Below, piece after piece: positions 36,312 through 49,665 of a stretch of DNA of 64,000 bases (positions within the stretch are counted from its first letter, which is position 1; the number at the start of each line of letters is the position of its first letter). Position numbers and translations under genes: made by a program. The notes under the pieces were generated by a model, which was not told the origin of the DNA, did no database searches, and was given only the letters and a program-made list of their open reading frames with translations. The DNA is from Pseudopithomyces maydicus (taxonomy: Eukaryota > Ascomycota > Dothideomycetes > Pleosporales > Didymosphaeriaceae): assembly GCA_026873275.1 (NCBI GenBank), contig JANTUC010000013.1, positions 1,054,001-1,118,000 on the forward strand. The letters run 5' to 3'.

Positions 36312-36541
36312 GCTGGCCGTCTCCCGAACTTGACCCGAACAACATCGCAATCACAGTACCTACCGTGAACTCACAATAAACACAAGACTGATTGCTCACC
36401 ATGAATTCTGTATTGAATTATGCCTTAGCTGCTGGCCACCTCCCGAACTTGACCCGAACGTTGCGTTGCAATCACACTGCGAACCAACTCACGATAAACA
36501 CGGGATCGACTCTTCACCATGAATTCTGTATTAAGCTATGT
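36312..36541. repeat. Imperfect tandem duplication, 118-119 bp unit, two copies
   Basis: Unit 1 (36312-36430) and unit 2 (36431-36541) align end to end. Shared stretches include CCCGAACTTGACCCGAAC (36323-36340 and 36442-36459) and TCACCATGAATTCTGTATT near each unit's end. Between these the copies diverge by substitutions and small indels. Confidence 0.85.
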
Positions 36542-36595
36542 ATAGACCCCATCACCCTCCCTATATCCACCCTAGTATCCTACGCCCGAGACCAA

Positions 36596-36615
36596 AAGCA
36601 AGCAAGCAAGCAAGC
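36596..36615. repeat. AAGC microsatellite (five units)
   Basis: Five perfect AAGC units just downstream of the class VII chitin synthase gene. Confidence 0.8.
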
Positions 36616-36752
36616 AAACAACACCAGATCCCCGCATACGCCGTGTGCCCACCCGCTTGCAAGGAGCGACTGAGCTTTTCTTATGCTGGTGACAATGAAA
36701 TCGTCAAATCTACAATGATACCGCTAAAGCAAGTTTACACAAGAACAGACCC

Positions 36753-39700
36753 TCAGGCCATGTTCGCAAGTTCGAGATCAATCTGCTGGTTCAGGAAAAT
36801 GCGCCGCTCGCCTGTGAGCTGCGTCTGCAGGCGTTGTTCCGCGAGCGCCACCAGCTGCTTCTTCGTAACCCGGTCCAGATCCGCTTCCCGCAGGCACTGT
36901 TGCACCGTTTCGATGATGGTCGCGTCGCTGGGGCCGTTCGCCATGCCGTTGAACACGTTGACCGTGCTGCCCGGCCTGGACTGCGCGTACCCGAGAGGGC
37001 TGCGCCCACGCACCGGCGGCGTTGCCGTCATGAGATTGTCCGAGCTCTGGAACCCGCCCATATTTGGCCGGCTGCTGTAGGGAGACTGGTCGTAATGTTC
37101 ACTCATGCCTCCCATCGACATCAGACGGCCACCCTGAGGGTTGTCCTGGTAGCGAGAAAAGTTCGAGTACGACGACTGGCGCGCCTGCATGCTCTGGTAC
37201 GGTCCTGGAGACTGGCTGGGAGGCATGTGAGAGATGTGATGCATGTTGGACATGATGGTGGACGCCGGCTTGACTGAAGAGTACACCGATTGCATGTCGT
37301 TCATCTCATACCCCTCGTCCTCGTACCCATACACACTCTTTTCCGATTGCTGTCCAGCCAGCCCACGACGACCGGGAAGGCTGTTGGCCGCCGCATAGTC
37401 ATCCCATCGTTGGAGAGGGATGCTCTTGGGATCAAACCCTTCATCGTCGGTTGTGAGTACCTTCTTGTTGCCGCCCTGCTCACCGATAACAACACGCGTG
37501 TTACCCCACGAGAAATCGTCCTGCTTCCAGAAAGAGTAGATCGGAAGCACAAAAGAATAGATCGGATACGCCAGAAGGTAGATGATCATCCATCCAATGT
37601 GCTGCCATTGTCGTTTGATAATGAAAATAACCGCCTGTAGACCGTACACGGCTGCAAGCAAGATGATGGAGAACATAGGGAGCGATCCGCTCCCTGACGA
37701 GACCGTGTAGATGAGGTAGACAAGGTAGACGCAGACAGAGGGGAGAACGACGGTACCAAAAAGGTCGATAAACACGACGAATCGCATGCTGAAGCAGCAG
37801 AACCCGCACATATCCTTGAGAAGCATCAGTTCAGCCAGGTTGTGAATAGTAGAATTGATCCAGCGTCGTCTCTGCGAGAGCAGAATGCTAAATGATTCTG
37901 GGGCGGCCGTGAAAGCGTAGGCGTCCGGGATGAATTTGTACGACATGCTGGGGAAGTGTTTCGTCATGAGCGTCGTCAGGAAACGATCTTCACCCAGAGA
38001 CAGCAAGTTCTTCTTGTGGAGGGTATCCACCACACAGTCAGAATACTCCTTGATCACCTTATCGGAAATGATGAGTGGCTTGCCCTTATCGGCCGTGCGA
38101 AGTCGGTACATGCTGAAGCTAAGAGGAGTTAGCAGAATCTATCAATACATTCCGGCAAACTTACCATCCTGGTAAACAAGTGACACTGCCGAATAAGCTC
38201 TCGAAAGCTTTTGACAAGTGATGGGAAATGTAGTATTCGTAGACCTGAATCATGGTCCACCAAGACTTGCCCTCGTTTTCCAAACTAGTTTCACCACAGA
38301 TACCGGCAATCTTAGAGTCGTTGGCACAACTTGCAACAAGTCGGGTCAGAGCATCAGGCCTAACCATGGTATCGGCGTCGACCATGAGAAGGTATTCATA
38401 CAGCTCAGGATCCACGCCGATGATGTTGTTAATCTGATGGAACATTTCCAGCTCAAGGGGGTTCATCGCAGCACGGTGATGTACGCGGTTGAGGAAACTC
38501 ATGAGCAAGATTTGCGAGTCTCGTTTTCCGCGGTTACCAGGTTTCGATTTGCTCTGTTCAGTCTCCTTGCCCATCTTCACGACAACAATGTATGGAACCA
38601 CATTTCCTTCGAATTCGTACAAGCCGGAATAGACCTTGCCGTAGTTCAATTGTTCACTGCCCATACCGACGGACTTGAAGGGAAGCGCAGGCGGATCAAC
38701 TCTAGGGTCGACACCAAGGATGTCCAGTACGATCTTGGGCGTGGGACGATCATTACCGCCACCGACAATCATACCGTCGCAAATAACACAGATAAGCTTC
38801 CGCTTGTTGTCATATGCCAGAGCGGTAAGGGAGTCGAGGCCTTTGCGGAGCTGATCCTCACCCTCAGTGTATGCAGGGACTTGGCAAATAACAAACTTGT
38901 CCTGGTTGGCTGGGCGTCGTTTAGACCCAAGCTGCAGCGCAGCCAAGAACTTAATGACAATGACCGCAGCTACAATAACCGTGGCAGCAAGGAGGATGTA
39001 ATCGTTTACTTTGCACTTGGCTGATTTCCGGAAATCCGTAATTCCGACGAAGAACACGTTTTCCAAACACTGCATGGTAAAGTCCCGAGTGGTTTTGTTC
39101 AATGTGTTCGTGAACTGTTCACTGATATCTTGGCCGGCATATTGTTTAACCATGTCTTCGAAATCCGGATCCAAGAATTTGTACGCGGTATTGCCGTCCA
39201 TAACATCCTGGGTATAGAAGTAGTCTTTGAGATCGTAAACCTTGTTGCCCATCCGGACCCAGTAGTGCTGCAAGTCGCGGCCTTCGGACTCAATGTCCTT
39301 TGGATCCCAAACCAAATCTCCTTTCCTAAACTCTTTGATCTTTGGAAGGAAGACGTTGGGGTACCAGTCGTTCTGGCTCAAGGCCTTGCTGTCTGGACGG
39401 CTCGTGCGATTACCGGAGCTGTGTTCTGCTTCTGGGTGCTCGAGAGATCCATTGTTGCTGAACTTAATAAGATAATCGTGCACCAGGTTGGGGCAAGCTA
39501 GATATAGAGGGGGACGAATGTACGGATCCATGTTGGCGCCACCCAAAGGTTGCATGTTCTCCGTGGTGATCTTGGTTCTTGAATCACTGTGCTGTACTTT
39601 CCACCAGCTAGAGAGATCATATACTGAGCCGTGGTGGCTCACAAAGAAATCGTTGTCTCCTTGATGAGTAGAAACTTCATGCCGATTCCATGCTTTGTCT

Positions 39701-42139
39701 TTGTTAGGGCAGAGAAGTTTGCCGAAGGCGACGATGTAGAAGATGATGACAGCATTGAGGAAAAGGATAAGTAGGACGAGGACGAGCTTTTCTCGCCATG
39801 CCATACGAACATCAGGGCGCTTCATACGCCCTGCAAAGCTAAGGACGGGTGAGGGGATCCAGAAGGTCAATGCCCAGACGAAGGCAACCCATATCTTTCT
39901 TGTCGTAGTCGTGGAAGTCTCTGTGATGACCATGTTCCCTCCGGTTTCGGTATCGTAGTAGGTGACACCCTTGTCTTCATCACCCTTGGTTCCGAGACCA
40001 TAGTCACCAGGTCTCCCGGCGAGTGTAGGCACGGTAGTGGGGGCAATCGATTTAGCATCGAAGGCTGCACCTTTGGCGCCCAGAGTAGCAGTGCTGTGCT
40101 GCGGCAGAATAGTTGCGCTTGCTTGTGGGCTCATGTCTGGCAGCGGTGGGAAGAAGCCGCTTCCCATAGCAGCGTTGTTCGCTCCGTAGCCGCTTTCAAG
40201 CCCGCCGGCGCCAACCATGCTGCCCAGCATGTTTGCGCCAGTCAAATCTTGCGCCTTGAGGTCAAGCTGGTTTTCTGCTTCCCACCACGTACCTTCGCGC
40301 ACCCAGATGCGTTGATGTCCCACGACAACTTCGCCGTTGCTCCAACCACGCTGCAAAATCCAGCTTTGGATACCGTCTTTGCCATCCATGCAACCCAGAA
40401 CGTGGTAACGTTCGTAAAATTCATGATGATCGAAGTCGGCGGTGAAGTCAGACGAGCGATTGCGACGATTGGCCCATTCAGGCAGTCTCCAATCCCGCAA
40501 TTGCCTCGAAACACTTGCGGCTGACCAGGTAGCATTGGCATCTTGAGTCAGCTTCGCAGGGTTGACATCAGTCGGGTGCAGAGCAAGATGAAACCAGACT
40601 CTGCTGGTGGCTAGGACGTTCGCCAAGTCCAGCCGGTTCACATGGGCACTACCAAGAACAATGCCCTGGCCTTCGATTGGCATGAGAACCTTCTTGATGA
40701 AATTGGACTCGTCCGTGATTTCCAAGGCAACTTGTTCTAGAACGCGCTCACGTTTTTCCAAATCCACATGGTATTGGCGAAGTGCTGAACTCTCAACTCC
40801 AAGCTCAGCTTCGCATGCTTGGATAGCCTGGCGCATGCCTTCCAAAACCGAAGCACCTGCGGGGGATCACGACACCGTCTTCTTTCATTTCCGAATTTAT
40901 GCCTTCAGAATCATCGAAAACGGTGCGCAGAGAGATAGCTTTGCCCAGGGCTTGGCTGGGTACTTCCACGACAGTGATGTTGACTATGTCGCCTTCCTCG
41001 TCTTCGGAGGGTGGAGTCGTTTGGCCGTCACTGTTGGGGCCAATCCGGGCACTTCGGATATCCTCCTGGATGGTAGAGTTGGCGTGCATGACTACATAGT
41101 CGACGATCGCCTCGTATATACCAGCGATGGCTACCCCGCGATCACTGTCACTCAGCTTATGCCCGAGTAGAGAGGGGTCAACATCTAGCAGAGCAGCGCA
41201 ATCATCGGCAATTGCTTGCACCATTTCTTGGTCGACATCATAGCCAATGGTATTGCCGAGCTTAAGTAGACCGGCGAGACAGCTTATGAGGTTGTTGAGT
41301 GTTTGACCTCTGATACCGATCGACTTGAGATTAGCGCGGAGATCTTCGGCGGCGGCAGCATCGTCCACATCAGGGAGGTACGAAGGTGGATCGTAGGTTC
41401 CAGACCTGTTGAGGAACTTGTACTCGGAAGCATGTCCCAGATTCAAGAACTCGCGCTCGGCCTTGCTCGCGGAGCTCGAGTTCAGGTAATAAAAGACGTC
41501 AAAGGCACGGAATCCAGACTCTGCGGGAATGTTGAGCAGACCGTTCTGTGTGTCTATGCCATTCGTAGCCAGACGGATCTCTGCATTTACTAGGTTGCCC
41601 TGAAGGTTAATGGTGAAGATGGTGGCTAGGGCGGAGTGGCGAGGCAGCGACGGATTGTGTGGGGTTACACAGTGCGTGAAGGCACGGAGAACCTCGAGAG
41701 CGGTCCAAAAGCTGATGGGCACAGCCAGAGGAAGGCCAGAGACGAAGGGCGAAAGCGTCGAGGGACTAGATTCGTGGAGTGATCTGCGGCAGTCAGTATC
41801 AAGGCCACAACGCGTGATTAACGGAACATCTTACCCCAAGACGATACAGCCGTCTTCGGCACGACGACGGGCATGTTCCCATGCCTTCCGGCCTAGCTCT
41901 AGATCGACAGTGCCGCCGATACGGCCATCGATGTTGCTTCGTGCGTTGACCCAGGTGTTCACGACCAGGCTCGTGCTGGCCTCAAGGTGAAAGGGCTGAT
42001 TTGTCTTGAAGCACGTGTTCAGGTTATTGAGGAGCGTGGTGGTGGAGACCTGGGACGGCGAAGGGTTGCCGGAGCGAGCTGCAGCAGCGTTCGACGTGGT
42101 CGAGTAGACCGACATGCGCGAGTTGTTGACGAAGCTCAT
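36753..42139 (-). CDS. csmB: Class VII chitin synthase with myosin-like head (CsmB type)
   Basis: Membrane enzyme polymerising UDP-GlcNAc into chitin at hyphal tips and septa; in some nomenclatures it is called class VI. Exons: 42139-41835, 41783-38165 and 38118-36753 (introns of 51 and 46 nt). The N-terminal 400-450 residues are a shortened myosin-like head with no P-loop, the feature that separates this class from class V. Then come membrane helices (LVLVLLILFLNAVIIFYIV), a cytochrome b5-like segment and the glycosyltransferase domain (EYLLMVDADTMVRPDALTRL; QRRRW at about 1390). After the terminal helices there is a DEK_C domain (ATIIETVQQCLREADLDRVT). The frame breaks once at a five-base G run (40861-40865; C on the coding strand), between DGVVIP and AGASVLEGMRQAIQACEAEL. 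One base fewer there gives about 1762 residues, the usual size. The gene is head to head with class V. Confidence 0.9.
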
Positions 42140-44001
42140 GGCTTGTTGGGGGGTGGGGTGCAAGCCCCGAGAGCGAGTGGAGGGGTGTGCTTTTGGCTTG
42201 GAAACGGCAGTGGTCGGCTCTGGAGGGCAGGTATCGTGGTGTAGCGAGGGTGGAGGGCGGTTGAGAAGATGAGAAGAGCGAGTGTGTTCAGAGAGGAACG
42301 GGGTGCAGGCCCGGCGAGGGGGTTCTGGCGGATTACAGGCACACGGGCCCAACGAAGGTACGAATTAAACGATTGTAGGGGGAAAGAAAACAGCAAAGGG
42401 CAGCAGGGCGACACGGCCTCGACACGGTTGCGAGCTGAGGAGAGGGCAGATGTTTGTTGGCGGAGGCTCTCCTCTCTCCCATTCCTTCCTGCAGGCCCCC
42501 TGCTCGCCTCACGCTGCACTAGACGCCGTTGTCACGAAAATAAATTACCGCTTGGCGCATCGATTTCGGACGATCATACACCCACCCATGGCAGCTGGAC
42601 TCGCACGTCGTTGCATTGCGTCCATAGCCCCTATTCTTAGCGGCTTCTTCTTTGTTTTGCATCGTCGCGGTTGCGTCCTTGGGCCTTCCGATATCTTCGC
42701 CGCGCCGCGAGCGCTGCCCCGTCGCAGCAGCTGGCAGCGGGCAGCTGGCAGCAGGCAACGGGCAACGGGCAGCAGAAGGGCAGCTATCGATACGGACAAG
42801 GCGCCGGGGGCCGCACCGTTGCCACACTGCTTGTTCCATCCGTCGCGTCTCGAGCACGACGGTGCGGTGGCGGGCCGGCGTACGAGTGCGCGTCAATAAC
42901 TTTGGGGATCCACCACACGGTGCAACCGCTGCCATCTGAAGCGGGCAGAGCTTGATCCATGTCCAGTCCAGCCCAGTCCGGTTGCCTGCCTGCGGAAGAC
43001 ACCTATGATTGACGTCACGAGACCCCGGCGAGCCCATCCCCATACTGCCGTCCATGAGCGCTGCTGAAGCTTTCCTGGGCGATCCGAATCACGGAAAGGA
43101 GCGCTGGGAGCTTGGCGTCAATGGATGCCATGGGATGGGGGATGGGTCCACCGTCCCATCAGATTCGCGACTGCTAGCCCTTCTGAGCCCCCGCCGTGAC
43201 GCCGTTCCGGCAGCTCCACCACTGCATGCATGCGGTGCAGCCCTGGAGTTGCAGTGTTGCAGTGCTCGTGCTGCTTTACCTCTGCTGCCGACGACGACGA
43301 CGTGATGCCACAGATTTCTGCGGACCCCGCACCTGCGAGGCAGATGGCTAGCTGCCAGGCGCTCGTGAACAGAGGAGAGAGAGGCGCCGGTCCATGGCGT
43401 CGCTGAAGCAAGCACTGGCCTGCCAGTCTCTCCTCACAGTGTCCACATATGCACCTGAAATCCATCCATAGGTAAGCAACCCAGAGACAACGACAGCCAG
43501 TTTTGCACCGCAGCCACAATGCGCCGAGATTGGCAATACCTTACGCCGTTTTAAATCTATTTTGGTTCAGGGCCGGGGCACGGCCTCCTAGGGCGGCGAG
43601 GTCCACTCGCTAAGCCGTCGAGAAGCCCTCGCAGACCCCCCAAGCCAAACAACCCCCGGCCACCCGCATCATTTTGTAGGCACCTCCTTCGTCTGGCCTT
43701 TTCGACACCGCTGCAACAGGCGACTACCTTCGTTTTTTTCTGCGTTTTTCGTCCTCGTTCGTACGCTCGCTGTAATTAATCCCCCTCGCTTCCCCTTCAT
43801 CCACCCCACCCGTCGCTCGCCAGTGCTGTCTCCTGAAGATTCCCGGACATTCCTGGCTACAGTGCCACCACAACCACCACACCCACCCGCTCGCGCTCGC
43901 ACTCGACCCTCCTCGACCCTCCCAACCATCGTGCAGCTTTTCCTGTAGCTGCTTGACGCTCACACTCGCTTCACGCTCCCGCGGGGACGCGTCTTTTGTC
44001 C
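42140..44001. promoter_or_regulatory. Shared divergent promoter of class VII and class V chitin synthases
   Basis: These 1862 bp lie between two divergent start codons. The DNA is GC-rich with pyrimidine-rich tracts near 43560-43990, probably the class V leader. It contains a degenerate GGCAGC/GGCAACG repeat at about 42732-42775. Open frames on both strands overlap and have no domains. Co-expression of the two genes from this gap is inferred from the conserved arrangement. Confidence 0.6.
42732..42775. repeat. Degenerate GGCAGC/GGCAACG short repeat
   Basis: Successive GGCAGC, GGCAGCA and GGCAACG units within the shared chitin synthase promoter. Confidence 0.6.
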
Positions 44002-47000
44002 ATGGCCAGCAATTCGTTTGGGGGCAACATGCCCCAGTACATGCAGCCATCGCTGCCCGCCTTGGGCCAGCATCTGCAGTCCGACACCCATCTGACTGCT
44101 CATCTTGCCAGCCGCTTCCACGCTCATCTTCCCACCTCGACCCTCTCCTCCCACGCCGTCATCTCACTTAACACATACACCGACTCGAGCCGCGGTCCCG
44201 AAGGTGGCAAGGATGGCAGCGCTCAACAGGCCGCCGAAGACATGGCGCAGCGTGCATACTCACGTCTTGGTCTTCGTTCAGAAGACCAATCAGTTGTCTT
44301 TTTGTAAGTGAACTCGCCCTCTCCTACCATTGCCGCGGAACTCCACTGACTGATGACAGGGGCGAATCGGGTGCCGGCAAGACCACCATTCGTGGACACA
44401 TGCTGAGGGCTTTCCTGTCCTATTCTGCAACTCCCTTGTCTAAGAAGATTGAGCATGCCAACTTCATCTTCGATGCTTTCACCACCACCAAGTCGACCAC
44501 CACCCCGGCAGCCTCAAAGGCCGGCTTGCTGCTTGAGTTACAATACAAGACGGCCACTTCGCACCATGCAACCCTCATCGGTGCTCAACTCCTGGCCCAT
44601 CGCTTGGAACGCAGCCGCATTGCCTCAGTACCTACTGGCGAACGCAGCTACCACATCCTCTATTACCTTCTTCAAGGAACCAGCCTAGCGGAGAAGAAAC
44701 ACCTGGGTCTGGATTTGGTTGGCGACGGCGCGGGGAACCGTGCCTCGCTCACTGCCAACAAACGATGGCGCTATCTTGGACATCCCTCGCAGCTTAAGGT
44801 GGGTATCGACGACGCGCGAGGCTTCCAGGACTTCAAGACCGCCCTACGCAGGCTTGAATTCTCCAAACAGGACATAGCCAGTATCTGTGAAGTCATGGCC
44901 ACAATTCTCCACATCGGCCAGCTGGAATTTGAGAGTGGACAATATACCACTCCAGCAGCCGGCGACAGTGGAGGCTATTCACATGAAGGCGGCGAAAAGA
45001 TTACCCTGGTCAAGAACAAGGAAGCACTGGAGCCTATCGCACGTTTCCTTCAAGTCTCCATCTCTGAACTAGAGCAGTGCTTGCAGTACAAGACCAAGAC
45101 CATCTACCGCGAGCGTGTTACCGTCATGCTTGACCCTAGTGGTGCTCGAGCAAATGCCGATGACATGGCACGAACGCTCTACTCACTACTTGTCGCCTAC
45201 GTCATTGAGCAGGTGAACTCAAGAATAGCCGCTTTGCCTGACGAGGTCAACAACTCGGTCTCGCTAATCGACTTCCCGGGCTTTGCTCCTTATTCGGGCA
45301 CAGGATGCAACCTTGATCAGCTTCTCAACAATTCTGCAAATGAGTTCCTACACAACTTTTACACGCAGACGTTCTTCGATCGCCAGATGAGGGAGATCGA
45401 GCAAGAGGAGATCAACCTCCCTCAAATTCAGTATTGGGATAACTCAGAGGCTAAGACGGGTCTTTTGAAGACCGGAAACGGCCTTCTCAGCATCCTGGAT
45501 GACCAGACACGCCGCAACAAGACCCACATGGAATTTCTTAATGCTATTCGCAAGCGATTCGATGGCAAGAACGATTCCATCTTACCTGGCAGTCTGAACG
45601 TCACGCAGCCTGGCAGTAACTTCCCGACACCGAACACATCGGTTACGTTCACCGTCCGTCATTTCGCTGGCGAGGTCGAATACAACACCGAGAATTTCAT
45701 GGAGGAGAATGCGGAGATCATCTCAGGTGACATGATGAATATTCTCCGATCATCCCAAAGCTCCTTCATCCAGGAACTTTTTGGCCAAGAAGCTTTGAAA
45801 AAGGTGACACACCCGAAAGAACGCAGTGCCATCATTCAAGCCTCTGTCAGCTCTAAGCCGATGAGAATGCCGAGCATGGCACGTCGCAAAACTGAGAAAG
45901 GTGGCCGCATGGGTCGTCCAGTCAACGTTTTCGATGAGGATGCAGCAACCAGTGATGCCGAGAGTACCGTTTCTGGGTCCAGGAAGGGAGACTCTTCAAA
46001 GCAAACGGGTGCCGCAGGTCAATTTTTGAGTTCTCTGAAAACCATCGAGTCTTCGTTGCGCAAGGCCAACCCTTACTTCGTCCTTTGCTTAAAACCAAAC
46101 GATCGAAGAATTGCCAATCAGTTCGACAGCAAGTGCGTACGGATACAAGTTCAGTCGTTGAACATTGCAGAGATCAGCCAACGCCTTCACGTTGCTGACT
46201 TCAGCGTCTTTTTACCATTTGCCGAATTTCTTGGTCTCGCCGAGACAGACAGGGCTGTCGTTGGAAGTGAGAGGAGCGGGCAGAAACTGTGCTCGATAGC
46301 AAGCCCTGGCGTGAGTCAGAGGTGCGCATTGGGACAACGGGCGTTTTTCTGAGCGAGCGATGCTGGACTGAAATTGCCAACGTTGCTGATATCTCGCCTC
46401 CTGCTCGTGCCATATCCGTCGGAGAGGACGCCTTCACTCCCGATGTTCCTCGCTCCTTTGGCGACTCTCGCTCAGGCCTCCTTGCGCCATCTCCAGGCGG
46501 GTATTACCAAGATAAGGGCGGTAATTACTTCGGTAGCAAAGATGTCGATGCTCGCTCTGAGGCTCCCTCAGCTATCACCAGCGGCGGTGATATGTTCCAT
46601 GGCTTGGAGCAGCCCAAAGTCATTGATGAGAAGGCTGAGCCGAAAGAGATGGAAGAAGTCGACACTCAACCAGTCAGCGGCAGTCGCAAACGCTGGGTCT
46701 TTGTTACCTGGGCATTGACTTGGTTCGTTCCTGATTTTTGTGTCAGATATATCGGGCGGATCAAACGACCGGACGTTAGAATGGCGTGGCGAGAGAAGCT
46801 GGCTATCAACATGCTTATCTGGCTTTGTTGTGCATTCGTTATATTCCTCATGATAGGCTTTCCCAGGCTTATTTGCCCTACTCAGCACGTTTATTCAACC
46901 GCCGAACTAACCTCTTATAACGGTAAAGACCACGACGCCTATATTGCTATTCGTGGCATTGTTTATGATCTTGGGAAATTTATTCCGGTTCACTACCCTT

Positions 47001-49665
47001 CCATTATCCCCGATGCTTCTTTGGAGAAGTACGCTGGAAAGGATGCGACAAATCTGTTTCCCGTCGATGTTTCCGCTCTCTGCAACGGTGTCGATGGCTC
47101 AGTGCACCCAGGTCTCAAACTTGATTTCCGGAGCACGAATTACACTCAACAAACCAACTTGGTCTCCAACAATGACCTCAACGCAAAATTCCACGACTTC
47201 CGAGCATTTTGGAATGACTCCCGACCTGATTGGTGGTTTGAACAGCAGGTTTTCCTCAAGTCTAATTATATGAAGGGACGTGTTGGTTACAGTCCACAAT
47301 ATCTCAAAACCTTGACCAAGTCTGGCAAGTCCATCGGCTACATGTATGGCCGAGTCTATGACTTCACAGATTACATCGTCGGTGGCCGTTCCATCCAACC
47401 ACGCGCCGATGGCAAGGCGTGGCCCAAGAATTTGAATACAAACACAAATTTTATGGATGACTCGTTGGTTGATATTTTCCGAGTTCAATCCGGTGGAGAT
47501 GTAAGCAAATACTGGGAAGGACTAAGCCTGAGCACCGACAAGCGAAAAGCCATGAAAACCTGCATGGACAACCTCTTCTACGTTGGGGACTTGGATACCA
47601 GGAGCTCCGCAAAGTGCGAATTCGCCAAATACTTTTTGCTAGCTATTTCGCTGCTTTTGGTCAGCGTCATCGGTTTCAAATTCATTGCTGCACTACAATT
47701 CGGCAAAAAGAGTGTGCCGGAGAATATCGACAAGTTCATTATTTGCACTGTTCCAGCTTACACCGAAGATGAAGAATCACTTCGGCGTGCCATTGACTCA
47801 GCTGCTCGGATGAAGTACGACGACAAACGAAAACTTATTGTTATCGTGTGTGACGGCATGATTATTGGTCAAGGCAACGACAAGCCCACCCCTCGCATAG
47901 TACTTGATATCCTAGGTGTACCGGAAACCACAGATCCCGATCCCCTCAGCTTCGAAAGTCTTGGCGAAGGCCAGAAACAACACAACATGGGCAAATGTTA
48001 CTCGGGTCTGTACGAAGTGCAAGGTCACATCGTGCCTTTCCTGGTTGTGGTAAAGGTTGGAAAACCCTCGGAAGTCTCCAAACCCGGTAACCGTGGAAAG
48101 CGTGATTCTCAGGTTCTTCTCATGCGATTCTTGAACAGGGTGCACTACAATCTTCCTATGACCCCCTTGGAGCTTGAGATGCATCACCAGGTCCGGAACA
48201 TCATTGGTGTCAATCCTACTTTCTACGAATTTATCTTACAGATCGATGCAGATACGGTTGTTGCCGCTGACTCGGCTACTCGCTTCGTCGCTGCCTTCCT
48301 TCACGATACTCGTTTGATTGGTGTATGCGGAGAGACGTCTCTTACCAACGCAAAACATTCATTCGTTACCATGATGCAAGTTTACGAATACTTCATCTCG
48401 CATAATCTTACCAAGGCCTTTGAGAGTTTGTTTGGTTCCGTCACCTGTCTTCCGGGTTGTTTCTCCATGTATCGCATCCGCGCTGCGGAAACTGGTAAAC
48501 CGCTCTTTGTGAGCAAAGAGGTACTGGAAGCATACCAAGAGATTCGTGTCGACACTCTTCACATGAAGAATCTGTTACATCTTGGAGAAGATCGTTACCT
48601 AACCACTTTACTCCTCAAGTACCACTCCAAGTACAAGACAAAGTATCTCAATCGGGCTCATGCTTGGACTGTCGCGCCGGACAGTTGGGCAGTTTTCATG
48701 TCTCAACGTCGTCGCTGGATCAACTCTACGGTACACAACCTGCTCGAGCTCATTCCATTACAGCAACTTTGTGGGTTCTGTTGTTTCAGCATGCGCTTTG
48801 TTGTCTTCCTCGATCTGCTCTCGACCATCGTCATGCCTGTTACCGTGGTTTATATCGGATACCTTATCTACCAGCTAGTTGTTACACCCGACGTTGTCCC
48901 CATGACTGCGTTTATCCTGCTGGGAGCAATCTATGGTCTACAAGCCATCATCTTCATCATCCGTCGGAAGTGGGAGATGATCGGTTGGATGATTATCTAC
49001 ATCATCGCCACCCCGGTTTTCTCTTTTGGTCTCCCGTTGTATGCTTTCTGGCACATGGATGACTTCTCCTGGGGTAACACGCGTGTCGTGGTTGGCGAGA
49101 AGGGACAAAAGGTCATTGTTTCAGACGAGGGCAAATTCGACCCTGCCAGCATTCCGAAGAAGAAGTGGGACGAATACCAGGCAGAAATGTGGGAGCAACA
49201 CACGATGCGCGACGACCGGTCGGAGGTTTCGGGATTCTCGTACGGTACCAAGCGTTTCCCCGGTATGAATGGTAGCGGCTCTGTCATCGGCTCTGAATAC
49301 GGACAAATGCCACCATCGCGGCCAATGTCGCACCTTAACTTACCACAGTATGGCAATGGGTCTCGCATGAGTCTCGCTCCGAGTGGCTACGGAGGGTACG
49401 ACAACCACATGGAGATGGGCAATCTCCTCGGCATGCCCTCGGACGACGCGGTGTTGGCTGAAATACGAGACATACTCGCGTCCTCGGACCTGATGACGGT
49501 AACCAAGAAGCAGATCAAGTCAGAACTTGAGAAGAGGTACGTGTTGACAACTGGCTTTCGACGGAAGAGACTAACAAGACGTGCAGGTTTGGAATGGATC
49601 TCACTCCAAAGAAAGCATTCATCTCGTCGGCCGTCGAGTCGCTACTCGTGGGTCAGACGCAGTAG
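44002..49665 (+). CDS. csmA: Class V chitin synthase with myosin motor domain (CsmA type)
   Basis: Chitin synthase fused to a myosin head, needed for polarised wall growth in filamentous fungi. Exons: 44002-44303, 44360-49536 and 49587-49665 (introns of 56 and 50 nt, the second with a CTAAC branch point). The motor domain (about residues 1-780) keeps the P-loop GESGAGKTT at about 102-110, formed across the first splice. Then come membrane helices, a cytochrome b5-like region (HVYSTAELTSYNGKDHDAYI), the catalytic domain (EFILQIDADTVVAADSATRF, EDRYLT, QRRRW at about 1549) and a C-terminal DEK_C domain that is completed by the last exon (FGMDLTPKKAFISSAVESLL). The frame breaks near residue 739: one G is missing at 46273-46274, between VVGSER and ERAETVLDSKPW, in sequence that is otherwise collinear with the family. 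With it the protein has about 1852 residues. Confidence 0.92.

Larger units (their letters stand above)
36165..36752. other. Intergenic: END3 upstream region and chitin synthase 3' flank
   Basis: This 588-bp gap contains the 118-bp tandem duplication and a short AAGC microsatellite, listed separately. Otherwise it should hold the END3 promoter and the 3' UTR of the class VII chitin synthase. Confidence 0.5.

Noticed and set aside
46266..46285. 20-nt GTGAGA..GGGCAG intron explaining the class V chitin synthase frame break
   Set aside because: Far below the minimum intron size; a missing base in a G run is a better explanation.
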